NCBI GenBank assembly: GCA_946623775.1
Contig: CAMORJ010000066.1
Span: forward strand, 1 to 7,799
Source of the DNA: an uncultured Bacillota bacterium
GTDB lineage: Bacteria; Bacillota_I; Bacilli_A; RFN20; CAG-826
Direction of reading: 5' to 3'
DNA length: 7,799 nucleotides
This document shows positions 1 to 6,435 of the stretch, in pieces (the stretch's first letter is position 1; each line of letters begins with the position of its first letter). The translations under genes and the position numbers were made by a program. The notes below the pieces were generated by a model. It was not told where the DNA came from. It was given only the letters and a program-made list of their open reading frames with translations, and ran no database searches.

Positions 1-27
1 GCTCTAATCGATAACAATGATAGCAAA

Positions 28-47
28 TTCCGCGAGCGAGGGCGGAA
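28..47 (-). terminator. Weak terminator after the toxin-antitoxin operon
   Basis: TTCCGC (28-33) and GCGGAA (42-47) form a 6-bp GC-rich stem with an 8-nt loop. Read on the minus strand, the stem lies about 10 nt past the toxin stop codon and is followed by only a short TTT run. Its position suits termination of the toxin-antitoxin transcript, but the short T run makes it a weak candidate. Confidence 0.4.
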
Positions 48-57
48 GAAACGCATC

Positions 58-459
58 CTAAATAAGCATTATGAAAGGAGCGTCATACAAGCCGATTTTG
101 GCGTCATGCGTCAAAAAGCGCATGCCCATTGTCTCGGCCGCCCCAAGGAGAAATCGATCAAAGGGATCTTGATGTGGCAAGCCCGCAGGGGGAGCAACTC
201 GCTGACTTGCCAATAGTTGATCTTCGGTCACCGGCAAAACAACAAACTCGCTCTCACGACAGCCGTTTACGAATTCCTCAGAATCCATAGGCATAGAAGA
301 AGGATGCTTTTGGTGTTTTAAGCCGATTTCCCAAGCGGACACGAGACTGACGAAAACGCGGTTGCTTTTATCTTCGATGAGGCTTCTTGCCAACTTGGTG
401 ACTCTTTCATCGCCTAGCATATACCAGTAGGCCATATGTGTATCCAATAATAGGTCCAT
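58..459 (-). CDS. PIN-domain toxin, VapC-like ribonuclease
   Basis: Product of 133 residues, the usual length for a single PIN-domain toxin. PIN toxins are Mg2+-dependent ribonucleases that cut RNA (often tRNA or rRNA) when the partner antitoxin is degraded. The expected acidic residues are visible: D6 in the N-terminal LLLDTH strand, E44 in SAWEI, D98 and D101 in HQDPFDR, and D119 in LTHDAKI. The LDTH start and HQDPFDR block are typical of the VapC subgroup paired with Phd/YefM antitoxins. The ATG lies 2 nt after the antitoxin stop, with GGAG (467-470) inside the last antitoxin codons as ribosome binding site, so the two genes form one operon and are probably translationally coupled. The protein looks complete, with no missing catalytic residue. 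The RNA target cannot be read from sequence. Confidence 0.9.
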   Translation of the reverse strand: MDLLLDTHMAYWYMLGDERVTKLARSLIEDKSNRVFVSLVSAWEIGLKHQKHPSSMPMDSEEFVNGCRESEFVVLPVTEDQLLASQRVAPPAGLPHQDPFDRFLLGAAETMGMRFLTHDAKIGLYDAPFIMLI

Positions 460-461
460 CT

Positions 462-707
462 TTATTCTCCCAAAAGCTCAGAGGCAATCTCTTCATCCAA
501 GCCGAAGAAATCCTCCTCGGGATTCGCGGTGAAACGGTCTTTATAAACGCCGAAAGGCCTTGTTTCTTTTTGCTTTAAAGCAATCGGAACCAGACGCGCG
601 ACAGGTTTGTTGCGGTTGCAGATAATAATCTCCTTCTCCTGATTGCTGTCTAGGAGTTCAAGAAATTTGCTGAGATTTGTTTTTGTTTCATAGACATTCG
701 CGTACAT
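462..707 (-). CDS. Phd/YefM-family antitoxin
   Basis: Product of 81 residues that should neutralise the downstream PIN toxin and repress the operon. The N-terminal part (MYANVYETKTNLSKFLELLD, then a block with EIIICNRNKPVARLVPI at about residues 26-42) is the Phd/YefM DNA-binding fold. The acidic C-terminal tail (EEDFFGLDEEIASELLGE) is where these antitoxins usually wrap the toxin. A longer reading from an ATG at 770 is possible. I chose 707 because GGGAGG (714-719) lies 6 nt upstream of that ATG, the family begins at this point, and the longer start would put the -10 box and the operator palindrome inside the gene. A Phd-type antitoxin with a PIN toxin is a known combination. Autoregulation is likely from the palindrome just upstream. 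Confidence 0.88.
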   Translation of the reverse strand: MYANVYETKTNLSKFLELLDSNQEKEIIICNRNKPVARLVPIALKQKETRPFGVYKDRFTANPEEDFFGLDEEIASELLGE

Positions 708-725
708 AGATGGCCTCCCAATTAC

Positions 726-742
726 TTGGTCAAGTTGACCAA
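726..742. promoter_or_regulatory. Palindromic operator of the toxin-antitoxin operon
   Basis: TTGGTCAAGTTGACCAA is a perfect 8+1+8 palindrome. It lies between the -10 box and the antitoxin ribosome binding site and covers the expected transcription start. That is where a Phd/YefM antitoxin would bind to repress its own operon. Binding by this antitoxin is inferred from position and family behaviour. Confidence 0.7.
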
Positions 743-746
743 CTAC

Positions 747-752
747 ATTATA
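747..752 (-). promoter_or_regulatory. -10 box of the toxin-antitoxin promoter
   Basis: On the minus strand this hexamer reads TATAAT, a perfect -10 consensus. The -35 is poor: a T-rich run sits at the right distance and TTGCCA is too close (12 nt). The predicted start, near 740, falls inside the operator palindrome and gives a leader of about 30 nt before the ATG at 707. Confidence 0.65.
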
Positions 753-794
753 TGATTGTCTCGATGGCAAAAAAAGATGGGCTCATGAAAGCCT

Positions 795-809
795 TTTGCA
801 TCATGCAAA
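795..809. repeat. 15-bp perfect palindrome TTTGCATCATGCAAA
   Basis: Seven-bp arms with a single central base. It lies about 45 bp upstream of the toxin-antitoxin -10 box and has a different sequence from the operator at 726-742. It could be a binding site for another regulator or a remnant of a lost gene's control region. No T run follows on either strand, so it is not a terminator. Confidence 0.5.
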
Positions 810-833
810 TTCTGTAACAAAAAATCCCGGAAA

Positions 834-923
834 GCAGGTCCGGCTTGGATGGCCGGGGGTAACCAGGACTGCTTTAAGTCTATCCGATAGACAAATGATG
901 CACAATCCCATTTCCGGCACCTT
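834..923 (+). repeat. Dispersed 90-bp repeat, copy 1
   Basis: This segment aligns without gaps to 7622-7711 in the same direction, with 67 of 90 positions identical by hand count. The best blocks are GGTCCGGCTTGGA (837-849), GGCCGGGGGT (851-860), CGATAGAC (892-899) and the block ACAATCCCATTTCC ending at 915. A small hairpin (CCGGC...GCCGG, 841-856) is kept in both copies. Copy 1 also has the palindrome GTCTATCCGATAGAC, which copy 2 lacks. In one plus-strand frame both copies read VRLG-x-PGV followed by DR and NPIS-x-TF, so it may derive from coding DNA. I do not recognise the family. Confidence 0.7.
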
Positions 924-925
924 CT

Positions 926-953
926 AAAAGAAAAGCCACCCTTTCGGACGGCT
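926..953 (-). terminator. Orphan minus-strand intrinsic terminator
   Basis: Read on the minus strand, AGCCGTCC-GAAA-GGGTGGCT folds into an 8-bp stem (two G-T wobbles) closed by a GAAA tetraloop, followed directly by TTTTCTTTT in the exit direction. No minus-strand gene is visible upstream of it, since the DNA on that side is the plus-strand regulator operon. It may be left from a lost gene or serve antisense transcription. It abuts the 90-bp repeat, as the terminator near the right end does for copy 2. Confidence 0.6.
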
Positions 954-990
954 GTTGGCCCAACCCCAATGAAGTTACAGTTTTGGCCGG

Positions 991-1020
991 TTATTCCCCG
1001 GTCATCCCCGTTCATCCCCA
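991..1020 (+). repeat. Three tandem 10-bp repeats
   Basis: TTATTCCCCG, GTCATCCCCG and TTCATCCCCA follow each other directly. Units 2 and 3 match at 8 of 10 positions and units 1 and 2 at 7 of 10. A 10-bp period places each unit on the same face of the helix. The GTCATC core resembles the GTCATC upstream of the glycosidase gene at 3242, so this could be a regulator binding region, but the array is short. Confidence 0.45.
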
Positions 1021-1046
1021 TCAGAAGTTACAGAGCCAGGTATCCT

Positions 1047-1205
1047 GTGATCAAAGTAATGGGAATCGTTCTGATTTTGGTCTCGCTCATAACGCAAGTC
1101 TTCTTAAGACAATGGGTCTATGTGGAAACAATAATAGCAAATCTGGAGGAGATTGGTTCCGAAAACGCATTCACGAATCCATTGATTCTTTTATCGGCTT
1201 GCTGA
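1047..1205 (+). CDS. Possible small membrane peptide before the regulator
   Basis: An open frame that could start at GTG 1047 (52 residues) or ATG 1059 (48 residues), with further reading possible up to ATG 969. Residues after the start form one membrane-helix-like stretch (about MGIVLILVSLITQVFL), followed by a polar, acidic part (NLEEIGSENAF) and a hydrophobic end with a final cysteine. The stop TGA ends 6 nt before the regulator ATG, which has no Shine-Dalgarno of its own, so coupling is conceivable. No start has a good ribosome binding site. It could be a real small protein, a signal-peptide precursor for the kinase, a decayed gene end, or chance. Confidence 0.25.
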   Translation: MIKVMGIVLILVSLITQVFLRQWVYVETIIANLEEIGSENAFTNPLILLSAC

Positions 1206-1211
1206 AAAATA

Positions 1212-1943
1212 ATGTCGATGCAAGAACTGTTTCATATCGGAATCGTCGAAAACGACGCTTCGGATGCAAAAAAGCTGGAAGGCTTGCTTTGCGAATATTT
1301 CCAAAAGAAAGAGGAGCCATACGAGGCCGCCGTCTATTCAAGCGCTTTCGATTTCCTGGACGACATTGGGAAATATAACCTCGTTTTCATGGATATTGAA
1401 ATGCCAGGCATCAATGGCATGGAGGCAAGCTTCAAAATCAGGGAGAACGGTTTTAGCCTGCCCCTGATCGTTTTCGTGACCAACATGGCTCAATTCGCGA
1501 TCGATGGATATAAAGTCAATGCGCTTGATTTCTGCCTAAAGCCCATTACCTATGGCGATTTGTTTTTGGCCTTGGAAAAAGCGAGGAAGATTCTGAATCA
1601 ATATGTCAGCAGGACATTGACCATCAAAACCAAAAACGAGATTCTGGCATTACCCTACTCCGAAATCGTCTCCATCACGATGATCAACCACGACGTCCAC
1701 ATCCATTACCAGGGCAAAGACGGAGGCGGCAAGGAAGCAAGATACCGCGGATCCATGAAAGAATTAGAGGAGGAATTCAAAGATTCGCCCATCATCCGCA
1801 TCAACAGCGGGACCTTCATCAACCTCGATCATTTCGCATCGTTTGACGCCGCAGAGGGAATCTGCAAGCTAAACAATGGGGAAATGTTCTCGGTGAGCCG
1901 CAGCAACAGACGGACTTTCCTATCCGTTTTGGCGAAAAGATAA
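1212..1943 (+). CDS. LytTR-family response regulator (AgrA/ComE-like)
   Basis: Product of 243 residues, the usual length for AgrA/ComE-type regulators. It receives phosphate from the membrane kinase encoded just downstream and binds DNA through a LytTR domain. The receiver domain covers about residues 6-128: acidic patch IVEND (E13, N14, D15), phospho-acceptor D61 in FMDIEMPG, T90 in VFVTN, and K110 in the CLKPI motif. The LytTR domain covers about 135-242, with LTIKTKNEILALPYSEI at its start and the IIRINSGTFINLDHF block near 194-208. N14 stands where AgrA and ComE carry Asp in their E-D pair, a change in the Mg2+ pocket that may alter phosphorylation. The ATG has no clear ribosome binding site (AAAAATA upstream), so it may depend on an upstream reading frame. 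A second ATG at 1218 is equally possible. Confidence 0.92.
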   Translation: MSMQELFHIGIVENDASDAKKLEGLLCEYFQKKEEPYEAAVYSSAFDFLDDIGKYNLVFMDIEMPGINGMEASFKIRENGFSLPLIVFVTNMAQFAIDGYKVNALDFCLKPITYGDLFLALEKARKILNQYVSRTLTIKTKNEILALPYSEIVSITMINHDVHIHYQGKDGGGKEARYRGSMKELEEEFKDSPIIRINSGTFINLDHFASFDAAEGICKLNNGEMFSVSRSNRRTFLSVLAKR

Positions 1944-1945
1944 TT

Positions 1946-3241
1946 ATGAACGAACAGCAAATCGTCCAATACCTGATCTATGGAGGCGACTTCCAATTCT
2001 TTTTGGAAATGTTCATCCCTTTGCTTTGCATTGGCATCCATAACCAAAAACGCAAGTATTTTTGGATTCGGGTTTTGGGGATCCTCGTCGCGGCGGTTCC
2101 CTTTTATTGGCTGCCCATCATCTCCCTCGGCCCCATCAACTTCTCTTACATCATCACCTTCGCCGCCATCATCCTCGCCTCTTTCCTTTTATATAAAGAG
2201 CCTCCGCTAGTCATCGCGCTGAATGCCGTCGCCTCTTTCGGCTTGCAGCACTTGGTCTGGAATTCGGCGGGAATTCTGTTCGACCTGATGGTTCATATCG
2301 ACGCCGCGGAAAGATGGTCCATCACCTTGACTTATTATTTGTGGGACTTCTTCAATTATCTGGTCATGGCGATCGCTTTCTATTTGTCCAGGATCCGCCT
2401 TCAGTACAACCGCTCAAGGACAATCGTGTCAGTGATAGGAATCATCATCCTTGGCATCACCTGGATTCTGTCGCAGTTAGTAACGAGATGGGATATCTAC
2501 GTTCGCCTATACACGTTTTTGGCGACATCCTTGTCCTTGGTGTGCCTGTTCCTTTTCCCGAGCCTTCTCCAGCAAACCGAAGACTCCATGAGGCTAAGGA
2601 ACGAGAACGAGGTGTTGGAACAGCTCATCGAGCATCAAAGAATCCAGAATGAGGAATCGGCCCAAATCAGGGAAATCACCCGCATCCACATCCATGACCT
2701 CCGTCACGAATTGGACGCCATCATGAGCGATGCCGACGAGGAGAAGCGCTCCTACATCGCCAACATCCGTCGCGACCTTGACCAATACAACGCCTTCGCC
2801 ACCACCGGAAACGAAAGCGTGGACATCATCCTTACCGAGAAATCCCTTTTATGCAATTCCAAGCAGATAAGATTCAATTACATCGTCGACGGACAAGCGC
2901 TGTCCTTCCTCAAAAAAGCGGAGATGGTCGCGCTTCTGGGCAATATCATCGATAATGCCATCGAAGCTTCGGAAAAGGAAGAGGACCCCTACCGCATCAT
3001 CAAGCTAAACATTCAGAAAAGAAACTATTTGCTGCATTTAGAGTGCAATAATTATGCGCATGGGATCGAATCTTTCTCCTTGGACAACTATGCATCGACC
3101 AAGCCTAGCGACAACCATCTGCACGGGTATGGAATCAAATCGATTCAGTATATCGTCAAACGCTACGGCGGCTCGGTCGATGCATCGCTTAATGAACACG
3201 TTTTCTCCATCGAAATCGCGATTCCCATTCCTACCAAATAA
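1946..3241 (+). CDS. HPK10-type sensor histidine kinase (AgrC-like)
   Basis: Product of 431 residues. The first 205 are hydrophobic, with about six or seven membrane helices (near 12-31, 38-58, 62-83, 88-112, 128-148, 158-178, 186-207), as in AgrC/ComD kinases that sense peptides. A linker with coiled-coil character (209-245) leads to the dimerisation helix with the HIHDLRHE motif; H250 is the likely phosphorylated histidine. The ATPase domain has the N box with N333, D336 and N337 (GNIIDNAIEA) and a G box HGYGIKSI (393-400). The D-box/F-box region is short, as is usual in this family. The start is 2 nt after the regulator stop with only a weak AAAAG ribosome binding site, which points to translational coupling. 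The signal is unknown; no AgrB-type peptide processor lies in the window. Confidence 0.92.
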   Translation: MNEQQIVQYLIYGGDFQFFLEMFIPLLCIGIHNQKRKYFWIRVLGILVAAVPFYWLPIISLGPINFSYIITFAAIILASFLLYKEPPLVIALNAVASFGLQHLVWNSAGILFDLMVHIDAAERWSITLTYYLWDFFNYLVMAIAFYLSRIRLQYNRSRTIVSVIGIIILGITWILSQLVTRWDIYVRLYTFLATSLSLVCLFLFPSLLQQTEDSMRLRNENEVLEQLIEHQRIQNEESAQIREITRIHIHDLRHELDAIMSDADEEKRSYIANIRRDLDQYNAFATTGNESVDIILTEKSLLCNSKQIRFNYIVDGQALSFLKKAEMVALLGNIIDNAIEASEKEEDPYRIIKLNIQKRNYLLHLECNNYAHGIESFSLDNYASTKPSDNHLHGYGIKSIQYIVKRYGGSVDASLNEHVFSIEIAIPIPTK

Positions 3242-3267
3242 GTCATCACAATGACCAAATCCGTCAT
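3242..3267 (+). promoter_or_regulatory. Candidate LytTR binding site before the glycosidase
   Basis: GTCAT occurs at 3242-3246 and 3263-3267, exactly 21 bp apart, and an inverted ATGAC lies between at 3251-3255. LytTR regulators usually bind two direct repeats with a period of about 21-22 bp just upstream of the -35 position. These repeats would lie about 40-65 bp before the predicted start. The words do not match the published LytTR consensus closely, so the assignment rests on spacing, position and the neighbouring regulator gene. Confidence 0.45.
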
Positions 3268-3294
3268 TCTGTAAGCGGTTTCTTTTTTGCTTCC

Positions 3295-3300
3295 TACAAT
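3295..3300 (+). promoter_or_regulatory. -10 box of the glycosidase promoter
   Basis: TACAAT is one base off the -10 consensus. The position 17 bp upstream (3272-3277, TAAGCG) has no resemblance to TTGACA, which is typical of promoters that need an activator. The predicted start near 3306 gives a leader of about 28 nt. Confidence 0.5.
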
Positions 3301-3334
3301 AGCGCCGTGTCCAAAAACACAGAAAGGAAAACTC

Positions 3335-6300
3335 ATGAAAGCTAAAATTTTTCATGGCGCTTCCATCATCTCGATTTTCCTCCTCGGCGCGGCCGTGGCG
3401 GCAAATTGCCTGATGGAGACTTACCCCAACCAGATGGACCAGTTCTTCGGAACCGTTTCTAGCACGCGTGAATACGTGAAGATCGGCGAAGGGGAGACCA
3501 CTGACCCATGGAATTTCAAAAGCAGATTCAAAACCGCTACCGAGGCGGTTGAAGGCTTTAAGGAATTCGCATTGAGAGAGGCTCAGGAGACGTTTGCGTT
3601 GCTCAAGAACAACGATGCCCTGCCCCTTTCGAAAAACGCATCCATCACAATGCTGGGCTATCGTTCCTATGCCCCGGTCTATGGCAACTCCGCCGGTTCC
3701 ATCGCCGATAGGAACACCATCGACGCCTACCACACCCAAATCTACAACGCATTCAAGGAAAAAGGCTTCAAGCTGAATCCCAACACATTGAAGGCATACG
3801 AGGATTATTTCGCGACCCTCACCTGGGGAACCGCGGGCTTCGGCGCCTCCTCGCCGGAGTACCAAGGCTCCGGAGTCACCGATTCCGTCCCCGAGCTCTC
3901 CATGGACGAGCTCCTCGCCCTGAATCCTTCTTTCCGCGCGGATTACGCCAATTACCATGATGCCGCCATCGTCGTGGTCGGCCGTCCCGGCGGCGAATCG
4001 AAGGAATATTACCTAGGCGGGCAAGACGGCAATACCACGACGAACATCCTTTCATTATCCGAAAAGGAAAGGGAGATCATCGCCGAGGCGAAAGCCAATT
4101 TCGATAAGGTCATCGTCCTCATCAACTCCACCTGCACGATGGAAATCAAAGAGTTGGCAGAAGATCCCGACATCGATGCCATCATGTGGATGGGATATCC
4201 TGGCCCATATGGCTGCTATGCCTTGGCCGACGTCCTCAACGGCACCGTTGCCCCCAGCGCTTATTTGACCGACACCTATGCCACCAACGGCTTAGCGACC
4301 CCGGCTTTGCAGAACTTCGGCAAAGTCGATTGGCCGGAAAGCATCCAGGACAGCGGCAACAACATCAACTCCTATCTCGTCAACGCCGAAGGCATCTATT
4401 CGGGATATCGCTATTACGAAACCCGTTATGCGGAGATCGTCAACGGCAACCAGAACGCCAAAAAAGCCAAAGCGGGCACCTATACCGGCGCCGATTACCG
4501 CATCGCCACCGCCGAAGGCGTCTGGGATTATGGCCATGAGGTCGCCTATCCATTTGGATACGGCATCTCCTACACCACCTTCTCCGAGCAGATCAAAGAA
4601 GTCAACGTCAAGGGCGACCGCAAGACCGCTGAAGTCAAAGTCGAGGTCAAAAACACCGGATCCGTCGCCGCAAAACACGCGGTTCAGCTCTATGTGCAGA
4701 CCCCCTATACCGAATACGACAAAGCCAATCACGTCGAGAAGAGCGCCATCCAGTTGGTCGACTTCGAAAAAACGCAAGTCCTTCAGCCCAACGCCACCGT
4801 CACCGTCACATTGAACGTCGACATGGCCAACCTCGCCTCTTATGACTATACCGGCGCGAAGACCTTCATCCTCGATGAGGGCGATTACTACTTCACCACC
4901 GGCGTAGGCTCCCACCAAGCCATCAACAACGTCTTGGCCAAGCAAGGCAAGACCGTCGCCGATGGCATGGACGCGGAAGGCGATGCGGATAACGTCATCG
5001 TCTGGAACCTCAACGAGCTCGATAAGGCCACCTTCTCCGTCTCCGATACCGGCGTCGCCATCACCAACCGCCTCTCCGAAGGCCAGTACGCGATGGACCT
5101 CAACGCTTTCCTCCCCGGCACCGTCACCTACATGAGCCGCGAGGATTTCAACGGGACCTTCCCCAAAACCTACTCCGGCATCACCCCGAACGCCGAAATG
5201 CTTAAGCTCCTCGGCAACGATTTCATCGAATTGAAAACGGGCGAGGCGCATAACGTCAAATTCGGCGTCGACCATGGCATGAAACTGGTCGACCTCAAAG
5301 GGGCGGATTGGGACGATGAGAGATGGGATACACTCGCAGAGCAAGTCTCCATCGAGGAATTCCTCGACTTCGCCGCCAACGCATTCCACCACATCCAGAA
5401 AATCGAATCCGTCGGATACGCCGGCGCAAACGCCGACGACGGCCCTGGCGGTTCGGACACCCACTATTTCAACGAGGCCACCTATCAAGGCGTCGCTTGC
5501 TCCGATGCAGACAAATACAGCGAGACCAAGCCCGGCACCCGCGTCGGCCCTTCCCAGCAGAACCTCGCTGCCTCCTTCAATAAGGAACTCGCCTATGAAA
5601 ACGGCGAGATCATCCTCGGCGAAACCTCGCTGCTCCTCCAGCTCCCCATCATGATCGGCCCAGGCGGAAACCTCCATCGCCATGGCTATAATGGCCGCGG
5701 CGGCGAATACTATTCCGAAGACCCGATCCTCTCTGGCTACATTGGCTCCGGCATCGTCCAAGGCGCGCAAAGCAAAGGCGTTTTGGTCAATATCAAACAC
5801 GCAGCCTTCAACGATCAGGAAATCAACCGTTCCGGCATCGCCGTCTTGACCAATGAGCAAGCGGCCCGCGAGCTTGAGCTCCGCAACCTCAACCAGATGT
5901 TCACCGGCAAAGGAAAGCCCGCGAGCTTCGTCGCCGATGAATCCAAAGCCAACGCCTATGGCCATAGCGCCCTCGGCGTGATGACTTCCTACAACAGGAT
6001 CGGCTTAGTCGCTTCCAGCGCCAACAAGGCCGTCCAGCAGGACATCATCCGCGGCGAGTGGGGATTCAAAGGGTATAACGTCACCGACTTCACCGGCGTC
6101 AGCCTCAAGGCCGCTCCGAAGGAATCCTTCCTCTTCGGAACCACCGCCTTCTGCGGATTCGGCAAGCCGAGCGTCTCCTATTGGAGCAAAGAAGCCCTCA
6201 ACGGCGACAAGGCCATGGCCGAAGCGATCCACACCAACATCAAATACATCCTCTACTCTTTGGGTCAGTCCAATGCCCTCAACGGCTTGAACTCCGACTA

Positions 6301-6433
6301 CAAAGTCGTCGTGAAGCAAAACGTCACCTGGTGGAGAGCAACCTATGTCGCTCTAGAAGTCGTCTTCGGGCTTGTGTCCGCCGTCTCCATCGCGATGACC
6401 GTATTCACCGTGCTCAAAAAGAAGGAGAATTAA
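3335..6433 (+). CDS. Membrane-anchored GH3 glycosidase, reversed domain order
   Basis: Product of 1032 residues, probably a beta-glucosidase or related exo-glycosidase at the cell surface. Order: membrane helix (about 7-25); GH3 C-terminal-type alpha/beta domain (about 80-415, LLKNNDALPL then DAAIVVVGRPGGE and AYPFGYGISYT); fibronectin-III-like domain (about 430-530, VKNTGSVAAKHAVQLYV); an unassigned stretch (about 535-660); GH3 catalytic barrel (about 665-985); C-terminal membrane helix (1003-1026) with a KKKEN tail. Most GH3 enzymes have the barrel first; reversed forms are known in some Firmicutes. Active-site blocks: DDGPGG (701-706), GPGGNLHRHGYNGRGGEYYSEDP (R788, E791), KH at 821-822, GVMTSYNRIG (881-890) and GYNVTDFTG with D918 as probable nucleophile. 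GRGGE stands where GRNFE is common. ATG 3335 is chosen for its AAAGGA site; an in-frame ATG at 3287 lacks one and precedes the -10 box. Sugar specificity is not readable. Confidence 0.92.
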   Translation: MKAKIFHGASIISIFLLGAAVAANCLMETYPNQMDQFFGTVSSTREYVKIGEGETTDPWNFKSRFKTATEAVEGFKEFALREAQETFALLKNNDALPLSKNASITMLGYRSYAPVYGNSAGSIADRNTIDAYHTQIYNAFKEKGFKLNPNTLKAYEDYFATLTWGTAGFGASSPEYQGSGVTDSVPELSMDELLALNPSFRADYANYHDAAIVVVGRPGGESKEYYLGGQDGNTTTNILSLSEKEREIIAEAKANFDKVIVLINSTCTMEIKELAEDPDIDAIMWMGYPGPYGCYALADVLNGTVAPSAYLTDTYATNGLATPALQNFGKVDWPESIQDSGNNINSYLVNAEGIYSGYRYYETRYAEIVNGNQNAKKAKAGTYTGADYRIATAEGVWDYGHEVAYPFGYGISYTTFSEQIKEVNVKGDRKTAEVKVEVKNTGSVAAKHAVQLYVQTPYTEYDKANHVEKSAIQLVDFEKTQVLQPNATVTVTLNVDMANLASYDYTGAKTFILDEGDYYFTTGVGSHQAINNVLAKQGKTVADGMDAEGDADNVIVWNLNELDKATFSVSDTGVAITNRLSEGQYAMDLNAFLPGTVTYMSREDFNGTFPKTYSGITPNAEMLKLLGNDFIELKTGEAHNVKFGVDHGMKLVDLKGADWDDERWDTLAEQVSIEEFLDFAANAFHHIQKIESVGYAGANADDGPGGSDTHYFNEATYQGVACSDADKYSETKPGTRVGPSQQNLAASFNKELAYENGEIILGETSLLLQLPIMIGPGGNLHRHGYNGRGGEYYSEDPILSGYIGSGIVQGAQSKGVLVNIKHAAFNDQEINRSGIAVLTNEQAARELELRNLNQMFTGKGKPASFVADESKANAYGHSALGVMTSYNRIGLVASSANKAVQQDIIRGEWGFKGYNVTDFTGVSLKAAPKESFLFGTTAFCGFGKPSVSYWSKEALNGDKAMAEAIHTNIKYILYSLGQSNALNGLNSDYKVVVKQNVTWWRATYVALEVVFGLVSAVSIAMTVFTVLKKKEN

Positions 6434-6435
6434 CG

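Larger units (their letters stand above)
960..1211 (+). other. Region upstream of the regulator, no secure gene
   Basis: Together with the stretch from 771, this leaves about 440 bases without a secure gene. Visible here are GAAGTTACAG twice (971-980 and 1024-1033, 53 bp apart), three tandem 10-bp units at 991-1020, an inverted repeat GTCTT-CTT-AAGAC (1098-1110) and a possible small ORF up to 1205. I could not find a convincing promoter for the regulator operon. AATAAT at 1130-1135 is the only reasonable -10 candidate, with no good -35. Confidence 0.5.

Noticed and set aside
13..28. Short repeat of ACAATRATAGCAAAT shared with 1128-1142
   Set aside because: About 15 bases with one mismatch in AT-rich DNA and no extension on either side; it may be chance.
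834..923. Integron attC site, CRISPR repeat or group II intron end
   Set aside because: No GTTRRRY/RYYYAAC pair, no regular spacers, and no domain V-like GAGCCGTATGCG-type hairpin are visible, so the repeat was left unassigned.
983..1378. 131-residue plus-strand frame overlapping the regulator start
   Set aside because: It is rich in Arg and Lys after 1212, where it is the shifted frame of the receiver domain; nothing supports it as a protein.
3257..3288. Possible terminator between the kinase and glycosidase genes
   Set aside because: A T-rich run (TTTCTTTTTT) is present, but the stem before it (AAATCCG with CGGTTT) needs a bulge and has a long loop. It is not convincing enough to list as a terminator.
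3038..3958. 306-residue minus-strand open frame across the kinase end and glycosidase start
   Set aside because: It overlaps two well-supported plus-strand genes and the promoter between them, and its translation shows no recognisable motif.
4292..5965. 557-residue open frame on the minus strand across the glycosidase gene
   Set aside because: It is antisense to a clear GH3 gene with C-ending codons, which keeps the opposite strand open. Its translation is low-complexity (runs of G, V, D, E, F) with no domain and no ribosome binding site that I could see.
6181..6435. N-terminal extension of the small membrane protein
   Set aside because: This part is a shifted frame of the glycosidase C terminus. 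The ATG at 6436 has a strong ribosome binding site and is followed directly by a membrane helix.
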